Shown: one piece after another, positions 21,356 through 30,104 of the stretch
Position numbering within the stretch: position 1 is the first letter of the stretch
How the letters are laid out: every line of letters starts with the position of its first letter
From: a virus
Virus record (IMG/VR): IMGVR_UViG_3300032333_000327
Span: 1 to 40,095 of that record
Length of the DNA stretch: 40,095 nucleotides
Strand: one strand, 5' to 3'
Program-made: the position numbers and the translations under genes
The notes under the pieces: model-generated
Seen by the model: only the letters and a program-made list of their open reading frames with translations
Told to the model about the DNA's origin: nothing
The model's database searches: none

Positions 21356-21570
21356 AATATGATCTAATTAGATTTAAGGGCCAGGATTGGTTTGTTGGCT
21401 ACGAATACACTCCGGCAAGCGGGCCGGGCGGAGAACCTGAAATTGGACTGTGCACACTTAGCATAAGAACCGAGCGGGTGAGTATCCTCGAACTCCTTCG
21501 CCCCGAGGTCGTCGAGCAGATCGAGGCCCAGATCGCCAAATCCTACAACACTCCAGGGAGTATCACATGA
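21349..21570 (+). CDS. Hypothetical protein, 73 aa
   Basis: MLKYDLIRFKGQDWFVGYEYTPASGPGGEPEIGL has several beta strands, then a helix (LLRPEVVEQIEAQIAKSY). It overlaps the nuclease stop by seven bases and the next start as ATGA. No family recognised. Confidence 0.65.
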   Translation: MLKYDLIRFKGQDWFVGYEYTPASGPGGEPEIGLCTLSIRTERVSILELLRPEVVEQIEAQIAKSYNTPGSIT

Positions 21571-21860
21571 TCTCACTTGAACACGTCCGTCTCCTCGGAC
21601 GCCTTGAAACAGCTTTCCTCCGCCACCAGGAGCAAACCTTCTACGCGATTGCGCGAGAACTTGCTGCCATCACCCCGGCGGAGCAGTCAGACAGCGCGAG
21701 TCTCGTCGCAGCGGAAGCCGCACAGTGGCAGACTCTTCTCACCGGGCGCAAAGCCGAGCGTGATAAACGCCTCGCACGTAGGTCGCATCAAGAGCGAGTC
21801 GCCGACGCCTACGACGAAATGGCACAGTGGGAAGCTCGCCACGGGAATCTCGAGGACTAG
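21567..21860 (+). CDS. Hypothetical helical protein, 97 aa
   Basis: MISLEHVRLLGRLETAFLRHQEQTFYAIARELAAI is all helix, with basic patches (RKAERDKRLARRSHQERV). Coupled to both neighbours. It could be an accessory of the recombination block, but no motif shows it. Confidence 0.65.
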   Translation: MISLEHVRLLGRLETAFLRHQEQTFYAIARELAAITPAEQSDSASLVAAEAAQWQTLLTGRKAERDKRLARRSHQERVADAYDEMAQWEARHGNLED

Positions 21861-21865
21861 CCGAG

Positions 21866-22279
21866 ATGAAACAGTCCTTCTTCCTTCGCGACTCCTTCCT
21901 CGGCAGCCGGGACATCCCCCCGACTTTCGCGAGCGACCCGAACGGCCATGCTCCCGGAGTCCGCTTCCGCCACTCGAACCTTGCGCTGTTCTGCCCGGCG
22001 TGCGGAGAGATCTGGGGCCGTGTCCTGCACGACGTTGCTCTCCCCGAGTGGAAGGTCGAAGCCCGGCACTGTGCCTCGCACCCGGCACCTGTCGAGACTC
22101 TCGTCGGCTGGACTGACTGGAAGCGCGGCTCATTCATCGCGCCGTTTCCCGAAATCCCCGACTCCCTAACCTTTGCCCCGGACTGGCCTCCTGCAGTCTG
22201 CCTTCACGAGATCCAGGTGCTGCTCAGCAAACTTCGCCCCGATCACACCTTTCCCTTCCAACCGGAGACACTCGTATGA
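21866..22279 (+). CDS. Hypothetical protein with CPACG zinc site, 137 aa
   Basis: It starts MKQSFFLRDSFLGSRDIPPTF. LALFCPACGEIWGRVLHD and EARHCASHP give a CxxC plus later Cys/His set that probably binds zinc. The remainder is beta-rich. It is one of several small metal-binding proteins in this arm. Next gene overlaps as ATGA. Confidence 0.7.
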   Translation: MKQSFFLRDSFLGSRDIPPTFASDPNGHAPGVRFRHSNLALFCPACGEIWGRVLHDVALPEWKVEARHCASHPAPVETLVGWTDWKRGSFIAPFPEIPDSLTFAPDWPPAVCLHEIQVLLSKLRPDHTFPFQPETLV

Positions 22280-22476
22280 AAATCACTGTAATTTTGAAAG
22301 CCCCTGACGGAGACGACCTGTCAGTGGAGATCGAGACTGCTCAAGAGCTTGACATGTTCTTACAGCACCTTATAGCTGACATTGAGGGCCAGGGCGACGA
22401 CTTTTCCTACCGCGTCACGGTGGAGCCGCTGTTACACGGATCAACCCTCATCCTCCCGAAAGGAACCCTGTCATGA
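22276..22476 (+). CDS. Hypothetical protein, 66 aa
   Basis: MKITVILKAPDGDDLSVEIETAQELDMFLQHL is a small beta-alpha-beta protein, overall acidic. It is translationally coupled (ATGA at both ends). Family unknown. Confidence 0.65.
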   Translation: MKITVILKAPDGDDLSVEIETAQELDMFLQHLIADIEGQGDDFSYRVTVEPLLHGSTLILPKGTLS

Positions 22477-22658
22477 CAACCCAACGCCTCATCCGTGTCC
22501 TCGTCTATGAGGGGTCTCCGGAGCAAATCGCCGCAGTGCTGAAGAACCGCTGGGTTAAAGGCTCCTACAAGCTAGAGCACCTCTTGATTCGTGAAGCTAT
22601 CCTCGGAGACTTTCTCGAAACTTTTGACAAACCTCAACCAGAAAAGGAAACATCATGA
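22473..22658 (+). CDS. Hypothetical protein, 61 aa
   Basis: MTTQRLIRVLVYEGSPEQIAAVLKNRWVKGSYKL is one strand and two helices, ending in a charged tail. It overlaps the ATPase start (ATGA). Probably an accessory. No family recognised. Confidence 0.65.
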   Translation: MTTQRLIRVLVYEGSPEQIAAVLKNRWVKGSYKLEHLLIREAILGDFLETFDKPQPEKETS

Positions 22659-23524
22659 CAACCCCCACCACTCCCGAAACCAATCCCAACGACCAGGTTC
22701 TTCTCGGCCCAAAGGTGCTGATTGAGGGACCTCCCGGAACCGGCAAGACCTACGCCCTTGGGACACTCGTCGATTGGGCACAGGCCCATAACAAAGAGGT
22801 CTTTATCCTGTTCACCGAGAACGGACTTGAGACCCTTAACGGCTATTGGACCGACCGCGGGTTACCTATCCCGCCGTGTCTTCATTATCACAAGGTCGTA
22901 ACCCCGGCATTGACGCTCGAAGCCCTGATCGACGCGGCCACCAAGACCGGCCAGCTTTCCTACGAAGCATTGACGAAATCAATCGATCCCAACCGCTCGA
23001 AGAATAATCCCTGGGTCGCAGTGCTCCAAGCCCTTGCCAACTTCCCTGACGACCGCACCGGGCAGAAGTTCGGGAACATCGGCACCTGGGGAACCGACCG
23101 CATTCTTGTCAATGATTCCCTCAGCGAATCTGCCAATGCTTGCTTCCGGATGCAGATTGGGAACAAGACCACGGCGTCTCCGGCAGACTACCAGGTCGCG
23201 CAGGGAAACCTAATCGGCTGGATTCGCTACCTCACGCAGAGTCTCCGTTGCACCTTTGTCCTCACGGCTCACGTGCAGCGCCAAGTCAACGAGCTCACAG
23301 GCACGACACAGCTCATGACGAAAGCGATTGGCAAGGCACTGGGGGATGAGTTCCCCGGCCTATTCTCCGATGTGATATTCACAGTCCGCGAAGGGAGTAA
23401 CTGGTATTGGGATACGATCGCTCACAACGTCGATCTCAAGACTCGGAACCTTCCCTATGCCGCGAAGCAGAAGCCGGATTTTGCCCTAATCATGGACAAG
23501 TGGACGAGCCGGGGAGGGCGCTGA
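22655..23524 (+). CDS. Sak4-like RecA-fold ATPase, 289 aa
   Basis: KVLIEGPPGTGKTYALGTL carries Walker A (residues 25-32). FILFTENGLETLNGYW and a hydrophobic strand CTFVLTAHVQRQV give the Walker B and sensor region seen in phage AAA_24/Sak4 proteins. These RecA-like single-strand annealing ATPases act in recombination and often pair with a phage SSB. Here the SSB-like gene is directly downstream and the Cas4-like nuclease is upstream, so a nuclease-recombinase-SSB set is likely. Confidence 0.85.
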   Translation: MTTPTTPETNPNDQVLLGPKVLIEGPPGTGKTYALGTLVDWAQAHNKEVFILFTENGLETLNGYWTDRGLPIPPCLHYHKVVTPALTLEALIDAATKTGQLSYEALTKSIDPNRSKNNPWVAVLQALANFPDDRTGQKFGNIGTWGTDRILVNDSLSESANACFRMQIGNKTTASPADYQVAQGNLIGWIRYLTQSLRCTFVLTAHVQRQVNELTGTTQLMTKAIGKALGDEFPGLFSDVIFTVREGSNWYWDTIAHNVDLKTRNLPYAAKQKPDFALIMDKWTSRGGR

Positions 23525-23534
23525 GCCTCCGCAC

Positions 23535-23565
23535 GTGTTCGCGTAACCTACTCATAACGTGTTCA
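23535..23565. promoter_or_regulatory. 31-bp dyad element, copy C
   Basis: GTGTTCGCGT, ten bases, then TAACGTGTTCA, 71 bp before the SSB-like gene in one of the few real gaps of this arm. It may give the SSB gene its own control. Confidence 0.75.
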
Positions 23566-23636
23566 CTGATTCCGGGCAGTCAGTGTCCTAGCAGCACCGC
23601 CCTTCGCAGTCTTATCACAACTGAAGGAGTATCACC

Positions 23637-24107
23637 ATGTCTCAAGTACAAAACGCAATGTTCGATCCGGAAGCCTTCCTCGACGTTACCCTCAGCGAAC
23701 CCACAGAAAAACGTGAAGTTCTGCCGGTCGGTGAATACACAGGAGTTCTCGGAGAAGCCAAGTCCCGCGCCTGGACCGGCAAAGCAGACAGCTCGAAGAG
23801 CGGCATCGCACTGGACATCCCGATCTCGATCGATGTTCCGGCTGACCTGCAAGCCTCGAAGGAACTGCCTGCCACCCTTACCCTGAAAGACAGCATCATG
23901 CTGGACTTGACGGAGAATGGTTTGGTCGACAACTCGAAAGGGAAGAACAACCGTCTGCGTATGTATCGTGAAGCTGTCAACATGAACAACGCTGGCGACG
24001 TGTTCTCTCCGCGCAAACTCCAGGGTCAAGTCGTTACGGTTCGTGTCTCCCACGAAGTCTACAACGACAACCTCGTTGAGCGCGTTGCTGGCGTAACCCG
24101 CGCCTAA
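23637..24107 (+). CDS. SSB-like protein, 156 aa
   Basis: AAGGAG precedes MSQVQNAMFDPEAFLDV. The body is beta-rich (LPVGEYTGVLGEAK, GIALDIPISIDVPADLQ, LQGQVVTVRVSHEVYNDNLVERVAGV), an OB-fold-like plan shared by small phage proteins that sit next to Sak4-type ATPases. It lacks the acidic DDDIPF-type tail of bacterial SSB. Own regulatory element upstream and strong terminator downstream suggest high expression. ssDNA binding is inferred from neighbourhood and fold. Confidence 0.6.
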   Translation: MSQVQNAMFDPEAFLDVTLSEPTEKREVLPVGEYTGVLGEAKSRAWTGKADSSKSGIALDIPISIDVPADLQASKELPATLTLKDSIMLDLTENGLVDNSKGKNNRLRMYREAVNMNNAGDVFSPRKLQGQVVTVRVSHEVYNDNLVERVAGVTRA

Positions 24108-24121
24108 GCTGTAGTTTTCCT

Positions 24122-24153
24122 GGAGCAGGGGCTTCGGCCCTTGTCTCCTTTTT
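24122..24153 (+). terminator. Rho-independent terminator with UUCG loop
   Basis: An 11-bp stem with one bulged base (24122-24132 with 24137-24148) closed by TTCG is followed by five T. It ends the SSB-like transcript. Confidence 0.88.
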
Positions 24154-24174
24154 CCATCCCCATAGGAGGGTAGC

Positions 24175-24354
24175 ATGAAATCTGAGTTCCGAATTGTAAA
24201 AAGCGTAACACTCACATTGGATGAAGCCGAGATGCTATGGCTTAAGCGGCACGTTCAAAATCCCCGACAGGCAGATGAATCCGAGACAGACCGAGAAATG
24301 CGCCACAACTTCTGGGCTGCACTTACTCTCGCACCGGCGCAGGAGACCCCATGA
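24175..24354 (+). CDS. Hypothetical protein, 59 aa
   Basis: TAGGAGGG precedes MKSEFRIVKSVTLTLDEAEM. One strand, then a helix with a DEAEMLWLKRHV pattern. Its stop overlaps the exonuclease start as ATGA. It opens the polymerase block after the terminator. Confidence 0.7.
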   Translation: MKSEFRIVKSVTLTLDEAEMLWLKRHVQNPRQADESETDREMRHNFWAALTLAPAQETP

Positions 24355-25016
24355 CCACCCTTATCATTGACACTGAGACAACAGGCAAACACTCGGCGCA
24401 GCCGATTGAGATCGCCCTGCTAAACGTCGGACCACCGCCGGAGATCGCCCTCCTCGGCAGCTTCAAGTCTCGCTACCGTCCGACCTGTGCTATCGAGTAC
24501 GGAGCGCTGGCGACGCACCACATCACCGAGGCTGAGCTGGCCAACGAACCCTCCTTCGAGACCTTTGAGTTTCCTCCCGACTGCGAGTACCTCGTCGGGC
24601 ATAACGTCGACTTCGACTGGGAAGTCATCGGCAAGCCCCCTGTGCGGCGCATCTGCACTCTCGCCCTGGCTCGTGCCCGCTGGCCGACACTCGACTCCCA
24701 CACCCAGGGCGCTTTGCTTTACTTCATCGACCCGGAGAATGCTCGCCGACTCCTCCGCAATGCCCACGCAGCTTACGACGACGCCAAAGTTTGCCTCGCG
24801 ATTCTCAAGCACCTTGTCGCTACCGCACCGGCGCCCGTCACTTCCTGGGAACAGCTCTGGCGGCTCTCCGAGGCCGCACGAATCCCCAAGGTGTTAACCT
24901 TCGGCAAGCACAAGGGGCTCGCCTATGCGGATGCTCCACGTCCCTACCTCAAGTGGATTATCGACAAGTCGGACCTGGATGCCTACGTAAAGCAGGCCGC
25001 GAAGGCGGCACTGTAA
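24351..25016 (+). CDS. ExoX-like 3'-5' exonuclease (DnaQ fold), 221 aa
   Basis: MTTLIIDTETTGKHSAQPIEIAL holds the Exo I DxE motif. GHNVDFDWEVI is Exo II, and AHAAYDDAKVCLAIL is Exo III with H and D. The C-terminus VLTFGKHKGLAYADAPRPYLKWIIDKS is the FGKHKG/W module of exodeoxyribonuclease X. Acts on DNA ends in repair or recycling; may degrade host DNA. Phage polymerase already has a proofreading domain, so this is a separate activity. Confidence 0.88.
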   Translation: MTTLIIDTETTGKHSAQPIEIALLNVGPPPEIALLGSFKSRYRPTCAIEYGALATHHITEAELANEPSFETFEFPPDCEYLVGHNVDFDWEVIGKPPVRRICTLALARARWPTLDSHTQGALLYFIDPENARRLLRNAHAAYDDAKVCLAILKHLVATAPAPVTSWEQLWRLSEAARIPKVLTFGKHKGLAYADAPRPYLKWIIDKSDLDAYVKQAAKAAL

Positions 25017-25043
25017 CCCTCCCCCCTCACCAAAGGAACCACC

Positions 25044-26363
25044 ATGAAACGTTTTATTGACCTCGAATCCATCGTAATCCCGGAAGGCCGGCAGCGCAAG
25101 GAGTTCGACGAGAATGCGAACCAAGACCTGATCGCCTCCATCCAGTCCGTCGGTTTGCTCCAGGCTCCGGTCCTCGAGTTCGACGGGGAATGTTATGTGC
25201 TGCGCGCAGGTGAGCGTCGGGTCCGCGCAATCCAGGACATCTATGCCCTCGGCGGGAGCTTCTCCTATGACGGCGAACCTGTGATCGAGGGCCTCGTCCC
25301 GCACACCCTCTGGACCGAGCTCACGGAGCTCCAACGTCTCGAGATCGAAGTAGATGAGAATAACTGCCGCGTCCCGTTCACCTGGCAGGAGAAGGCCAAG
25401 GCCACCGAGAAGCTGACGAGGCTCCGCATGATGCAAGCGGATAACAAGGGCGCGCCGCAGCCAACCGTCGCCGACATCGCCCTCGAAGTCCGCGGCTCCG
25501 ACCGTGGCTCCGCGCACAACCTCACCCGGAACGAGCTTATCCTCGCGAAGCATCTGCACAAGCCCGAGATCGCTGCGGCGAAGACCACGAAGGAGGCGAT
25601 GAACATCCTCAAGAAGGAGGAGCAGGCCGATTACCACAAGCGCCTCGGGGAGATTGCCGGAAAGACTTACAGCGTCGCGGACCATATCTGTGTCCAGGCG
25701 GACTCCGAGGAATGGACGAGGGAGCAGCCGGAGGGATTGTTCGACGTGATCTGCACTGACCCTCCCTACGGTATCGGAGCTGACGGTTTCGGCGAAGCTG
25801 ACGATAGCAGGGCTCGCGCGCACGAGTACGAGGACTCTGCCGAAACGCTCCAGGCCATCATGAAATGGTTCCCCGTCGCTGCCTACCGTCTCGCCAAGCC
25901 CCAGGCTCACCTCTACCTTTTCTGCGACATTGACTGGTTCCCCGAGTGGAAGGCCCAGCTCGTCTCCGCCGGTTGGGAAGTCTTCCGCACTCCGATCATC
26001 TGGAACAGGCCGACAGGCTTCCGCACTCCGTGGATCAACAAAGGTCCGCAGCGTAAGTACGAGACAATCGTCTATGCGGTGAAGGGAGACAAGCCTGTCA
26101 ACATGATCGCACCGGACTGTTTCACGCTCCAATCCTGCGGCGAAGGTCTCGGGTACTCCGCAGCGAAGCCTTGGGAAGTCTACGCAGAACTCCTCCGGCG
26201 TTCCGTCAAGCCTGGCGATGCGGTTGCGGACCTGTTCTGCGGCTCCGGCCCCATCTTCCGCGCAGCCACCGAGCTCAAGTGCCTCGCCACAGGGGTTGAG
26301 AAAACCGCCCTCGGCTATGGCATCTCCCTCGCACAACTGAATAAGCTCCAACCCGCAAAATAG
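25044..26363 (+). CDS. ParB/Srx-like domain fused to DNA methyltransferase, 439 aa
   Basis: Residues 1-100 form a ParB-like domain (IPEGRQRKEFDENANQDLIASI, GERR at 56-59). A helical linker follows, with an HTH-like ADIALEVRGSDRGSAHNL region. The methyltransferase has DPPYG (239-243) before the AdoMet-binding DLFCGSGP (about 396-403), the order of beta-class N6-adenine or N4-cytosine enzymes. No restriction enzyme is nearby, so it is an orphan enzyme that may shield phage DNA or regulate it. The target sequence is unknown. Confidence 0.9.
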   Translation: MKRFIDLESIVIPEGRQRKEFDENANQDLIASIQSVGLLQAPVLEFDGECYVLRAGERRVRAIQDIYALGGSFSYDGEPVIEGLVPHTLWTELTELQRLEIEVDENNCRVPFTWQEKAKATEKLTRLRMMQADNKGAPQPTVADIALEVRGSDRGSAHNLTRNELILAKHLHKPEIAAAKTTKEAMNILKKEEQADYHKRLGEIAGKTYSVADHICVQADSEEWTREQPEGLFDVICTDPPYGIGADGFGEADDSRARAHEYEDSAETLQAIMKWFPVAAYRLAKPQAHLYLFCDIDWFPEWKAQLVSAGWEVFRTPIIWNRPTGFRTPWINKGPQRKYETIVYAVKGDKPVNMIAPDCFTLQSCGEGLGYSAAKPWEVYAELLRRSVKPGDAVADLFCGSGPIFRAATELKCLATGVEKTALGYGISLAQLNKLQPAK

Positions 26364-26373
26364 GGAGAACACA

Positions 26374-28899
26374 ATGCCAAGATCAGGTGAAGGTCCACCG
26401 ACCGCTCGAATCATGCTCGTCGGGGAGTCCTGGAGTTTCGAAGACGAGCGAGCCTGTGAACCGTTCCAGGGAGAGTCCGGGAAGGAACTGAACCGGGTGC
26501 TGCACGAGGCAGGCATCATGCGCTCGGAACTGTACCTCACAAACCTCGTGAATGCTCGAGCCCCGCAAGGGAATCTCCTCTATTCCATCAGCCAGAAGAA
26601 GACAGACCAGGACCGGATTCGCCGGGAGATGGGCGGGGACTTCCTCCGCGACCGGGTGGTATCGCGCCAAATCCTCGAGGGCTACGCGAGACTACAGCGG
26701 GAGATCGAGGCCGTCCAGCCAAACGTCATCGTGGCCCTCGGGAACTCCGTGCTATGGGCACTGACAGGTGCGTGGTCGCTCGAGAAGTGGCGGGGCTCGA
26801 TGCTCAAGACTGACGCCGGGCGGAAGCTAATCCCCACCTACGCCTCGTGGTCGATCATGTCTCAGTGGGATAAACGGGCAATCATGGTTCATGACCTGAA
26901 ACGCGCTCGCGAGGAGTCCATCTTCCCGACTTACAACAACGAGCCGCAGTGGAACTTCATCGTGCGCCCCAGGTTCCAGGCCGTCATCGACGTTCTCGAC
27001 GGGCTGTTCCAACGGGCCGAGACCCTCGAGGATGCCAACACCCCGGAGCAACTCTGGCTCGACTTCGACCTTGAAACTCGTGCAGGTCACATCGCCTGTG
27101 CGGGGGTCTCGTGGAGTACCCAGGACGCAATATGCATCCCCTTCATGTGCGTGGAGGACCGCGAAGGTTACTGGAGCTTCGAGGAAGAGGTCCAGATCGT
27201 CGACCTCCTCCGCCGCCTCCTCACCCATCCGAAGGTTGCAGTCCGCTGGCAGAATGGCCTCTACGACGCACAATACACTTGGCGTCACTGGCACTACATT
27301 CCCAACGGGCGCCAGGATACCATGATCGCACAGCACACAGCTTTCGTTGCCCTCCCGAAGAGCCTCGCCTTCCAGTCCTCGATGTACTCCCCTCACTATG
27401 TTTACTGGAAAGACGACGGAGCGACGTGGCATCTCAAGGCTTCGGAGGAAACCCTATGGGCTTACAACTGCCAAGACTGTGTGCGGACCCGCGAGGTTGG
27501 GGAGGCCGAAGCTCGGATCATCAAGCAACTCGGGTTGGAGGAAGTCGACGCATTCCAGCAACGTTTCTTCTACCCCGTTCTCCAGGCAATGCTCGACGGA
27601 GTGCTGGTCGACAAGCGGGTGCAGCGCCGCCTGGACGCAGAGCTCGTTCGCGGGATCGAGACCCGTCAGCGCACACTCGACTACCTCCTTGGCCTTTCCC
27701 TCAACATTAACTCCTCGAAGCAGATGTGCGATGTGTTCTACAACGTGCTGCAGCAGATCCCGATCAAGACCCGCGCGAAGAAGGGAGTGCCCGGCCACCT
27801 GACCTGCGACGACGAGGCTCTCCAGCTCATCGGGAAACGCGAACCAATCCTCCGGCCAATCGTTACCCTGATCGCAGATATCCGCACAATGCGTGTCCTC
27901 CTCTCCACCTTCACCCGCGCTCAGACAGATGCTGATGGCCGGATGCGCTGCTCCTTCAACATCGGCGGGAACGCAAAGACAGAGGACTCAGGCCAACAGG
28001 CCATTGCCGAGAAGTCAGCACCCTACACCTATCGCCTCTCGTCCTCGAAGAACGCCTTCGGTGGCGGGTGTAACTTCCAGAACATTCCCTCCGACAAGTC
28101 CAAGGCTATCGGCAAGGCGAAAGCTCGAGGCACCACGTTCTCCTTCCCGAACATGCGCTCGATGTACATCCCTGATCCAGGCCACACCTTCTTCGACCTT
28201 GACCTTGACCGTGCCGATCTCCAGGTAGTCGTGTGGGAATCCGAGGACGAGGTGCTGCGCGCTGCTCTGCAACTGGGGGTCGACATTCACCTCCTTAACG
28301 TCTACGGGATCGACAGCCAGGAACCGCCACCCCTCGAGGAACTTGTCGAGACACATCCGAAGTATCCCGACCACCGAGGCCCTCGCAAGCACAAGCGAGA
28401 ATTCGCCAAGGTCTTCTGCCACGCAACGAACTATGGAGGTGGGGCGCGCACGGTCGCCGCGCACACTGGCCGAACTGTTCACGAGATCGACCGGGCACAG
28501 CGCGCATGGTTTGCTGCTCACCCCGGCATCAAGGCCTGGCATGATCGGACAGAGCACCAGATTCAGCACCACCATTTCGTCGAAAACCGCTTCGGCTATC
28601 GCTGGCACATCTTCGATAGACTCGACAGGATTCTCCCCGAGGCCCTGGCTTGGGTTCCGCAGTCCACAGTCGGCTGCTTGATCAACCGCATCTGGCTCGC
28701 CCTCCACGACAACGCCCCAGACGTTCAAGTCCTCATCCAAGTTCACGATTCCCTTGCAGGTCAATTCCCCACAGCCCTCCGTACCCAGAGTCTCCAGCGT
28801 ATCAACGAACTCGCCCTTATTCCTATCCCCTACGAAATTCCTCTCATCATCCCCATCGGCATCAAGACGAGTGAAATTTCCTGGGGAGAGTGTGCATGA
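26374..28899 (+). CDS. UDG-domain fused to family A DNA polymerase, 841 aa
   Basis: GGGAGAACACA precedes the ATG. Residues 1-190 look like a family-4-type uracil-DNA glycosylase fold (LVGESWSFEDERACEPFQGESGKEL, NVIVALGNSVLWAL), but the usual HPS/HPA motif reads PTYAS, so activity is doubtful. Residues about 225-420 are a 3'-5' exonuclease with DFDLET (about 230), NGLYDAQ and YNCQDC. Polymerase motifs: A FDLDLDRADLQ (about 605), B KREFAKVFCHATNYGGG (about 670) and C QVHDS (about 790). It is the replicative polymerase. No separate RNA polymerase is present. Confidence 0.93.
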   Translation: MPRSGEGPPTARIMLVGESWSFEDERACEPFQGESGKELNRVLHEAGIMRSELYLTNLVNARAPQGNLLYSISQKKTDQDRIRREMGGDFLRDRVVSRQILEGYARLQREIEAVQPNVIVALGNSVLWALTGAWSLEKWRGSMLKTDAGRKLIPTYASWSIMSQWDKRAIMVHDLKRAREESIFPTYNNEPQWNFIVRPRFQAVIDVLDGLFQRAETLEDANTPEQLWLDFDLETRAGHIACAGVSWSTQDAICIPFMCVEDREGYWSFEEEVQIVDLLRRLLTHPKVAVRWQNGLYDAQYTWRHWHYIPNGRQDTMIAQHTAFVALPKSLAFQSSMYSPHYVYWKDDGATWHLKASEETLWAYNCQDCVRTREVGEAEARIIKQLGLEEVDAFQQRFFYPVLQAMLDGVLVDKRVQRRLDAELVRGIETRQRTLDYLLGLSLNINSSKQMCDVFYNVLQQIPIKTRAKKGVPGHLTCDDEALQLIGKREPILRPIVTLIADIRTMRVLLSTFTRAQTDADGRMRCSFNIGGNAKTEDSGQQAIAEKSAPYTYRLSSSKNAFGGGCNFQNIPSDKSKAIGKAKARGTTFSFPNMRSMYIPDPGHTFFDLDLDRADLQVVVWESEDEVLRAALQLGVDIHLLNVYGIDSQEPPPLEELVETHPKYPDHRGPRKHKREFAKVFCHATNYGGGARTVAAHTGRTVHEIDRAQRAWFAAHPGIKAWHDRTEHQIQHHHFVENRFGYRWHIFDRLDRILPEALAWVPQSTVGCLINRIWLALHDNAPDVQVLIQVHDSLAGQFPTALRTQSLQRINELALIPIPYEIPLIIPIGIKTSEISWGECA

Positions 28900-30098
28900 A
28901 GCGTGAACTGAATGACTGGCTTACCTCCTATGTCGAGTATACCAGAGGAACCGAGGCTCCCAAGATCATGCACTTCTTCGCGGGAGTCTCCGCAATCGCC
29001 GGAGCCCTGCGCCGAAAGGTCTGGATTGACAATATCAGGTTCAAGTGGTTTCCCTCCTTCTACATCGTTTTCGTCGCCGACCCAGGGATTGTTTCCAAAT
29101 CCTCGACCTCCGATATTGCGATGGACCTGCTGCGAGAAGTCCCGGGAATTCACTTCGGGCCAGACTCCGTAACTTGGCAGTCCCTCGTCACGTCGTTCGC
29201 TGCTTCCTGCGAGTCCTTCGAGTACGATGGGGATTTCCACCCGATGTCTGCCTTCACCTTGGCCTCCTCGGAGTTCGGAAGTCTCATGGACTTGAGTAAC
29301 CAGGACATGGTGAACCTGTTCATCGAGCTCTGGGATGGCAAAAAGAAGTACGACAAGCAGACCAAGATGAGTGGCTGCGATGTCATCGAGGCTCCGTGGA
29401 TTAACCTCCTTGCTTGCACCACACCATCCTGGGTGACGACAAACATGAGCCACCTCGCGACAGCCGGGGGCTTGACTTCTCGCACCCTCTACGTCTTTGG
29501 CGAAGCGAAGGAGACTCTCGTTGCCCAACCGCGAAAGGCTGCACCAGCGGGAGTCGCCGACCTTCGGGGAACACTCATCCGAGACCTCGAGCGTATCTCC
29601 GTGAACCTCTGTGGCCCGTTTACATTCACCCAGGAAGCCGAGGAATGGGAAGTCGAATGGTATAGGAAGCTATGGACAGACGAGTATCGAGCCGAGTTGC
29701 CTGACTGGCACAAAGGCTATCTCGCGCGGAAGCAGACCTACCTCAACAAGCTCGCAATGATCATGTCAGTCTCTCGCGGGGATAGCCTGGAGATCGCCCT
29801 GCAGGACTACCAGCTTGCGGAGATGATGCTGGCGACTCTCGAGATCGACCTTCCCAAGATCTTCTCTCTCGTCGGGAAGTCGGAAGAGGCTATTCAAGCG
29901 GAACGCCTAATCGCTTTCGTTCGCCGGCACGGGGAAGTCTCCTACGACAGTTGCTATCGAGTCCTCCACGCCACCTTCCCGGATGCTCGGGATTTCGAGG
30001 GGATTGTGTCGGGTGCGGTGCGAGCTGGCTACGTCATGATCAGCCAAAAGGGAACGCCTCCAGTCGTCTGCCTGAAGGCGCTTAATCCGGAGGATTAA
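28896..30098 (+). CDS. DUF3987-type primase-helicase-like protein, 400 aa
   Basis: ATG 28896 overlaps the polymerase stop. NDWLTSYVEYTRGTEAPKIMHFFAGVSAIAGAL and PSFYIVFVADPGIVSKSSTSDIAM match DUF3987 replication ATPases. Walker A reads PGIVSKSS, without the usual GK before S/T in exact form but with Lys-Ser kept. AFTLASSEFGSLM gives the acidic Walker B region. The C-terminus looks like a winged helix (AERLIAFVRRHGEVSYDSCYRVLHATF). Probable helicase or primase-helicase, the last gene of the plus arm. Confidence 0.75.
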   Translation: MKRELNDWLTSYVEYTRGTEAPKIMHFFAGVSAIAGALRRKVWIDNIRFKWFPSFYIVFVADPGIVSKSSTSDIAMDLLREVPGIHFGPDSVTWQSLVTSFAASCESFEYDGDFHPMSAFTLASSEFGSLMDLSNQDMVNLFIELWDGKKKYDKQTKMSGCDVIEAPWINLLACTTPSWVTTNMSHLATAGGLTSRTLYVFGEAKETLVAQPRKAAPAGVADLRGTLIRDLERISVNLCGPFTFTQEAEEWEVEWYRKLWTDEYRAELPDWHKGYLARKQTYLNKLAMIMSVSRGDSLEIALQDYQLAEMMLATLEIDLPKIFSLVGKSEEAIQAERLIAFVRRHGEVSYDSCYRVLHATFPDARDFEGIVSGAVRAGYVMISQKGTPPVVCLKALNPED

Positions 30099-30104
30099 CC
30101 CGGT

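Noticed and set aside
24894-26540. 548-codon open frame on the minus strand opposite the methyltransferase
   Set aside because: It mirrors the codon pattern of the well-supported plus-strand gene, has no ribosome site and its translation has no recognisable domain.
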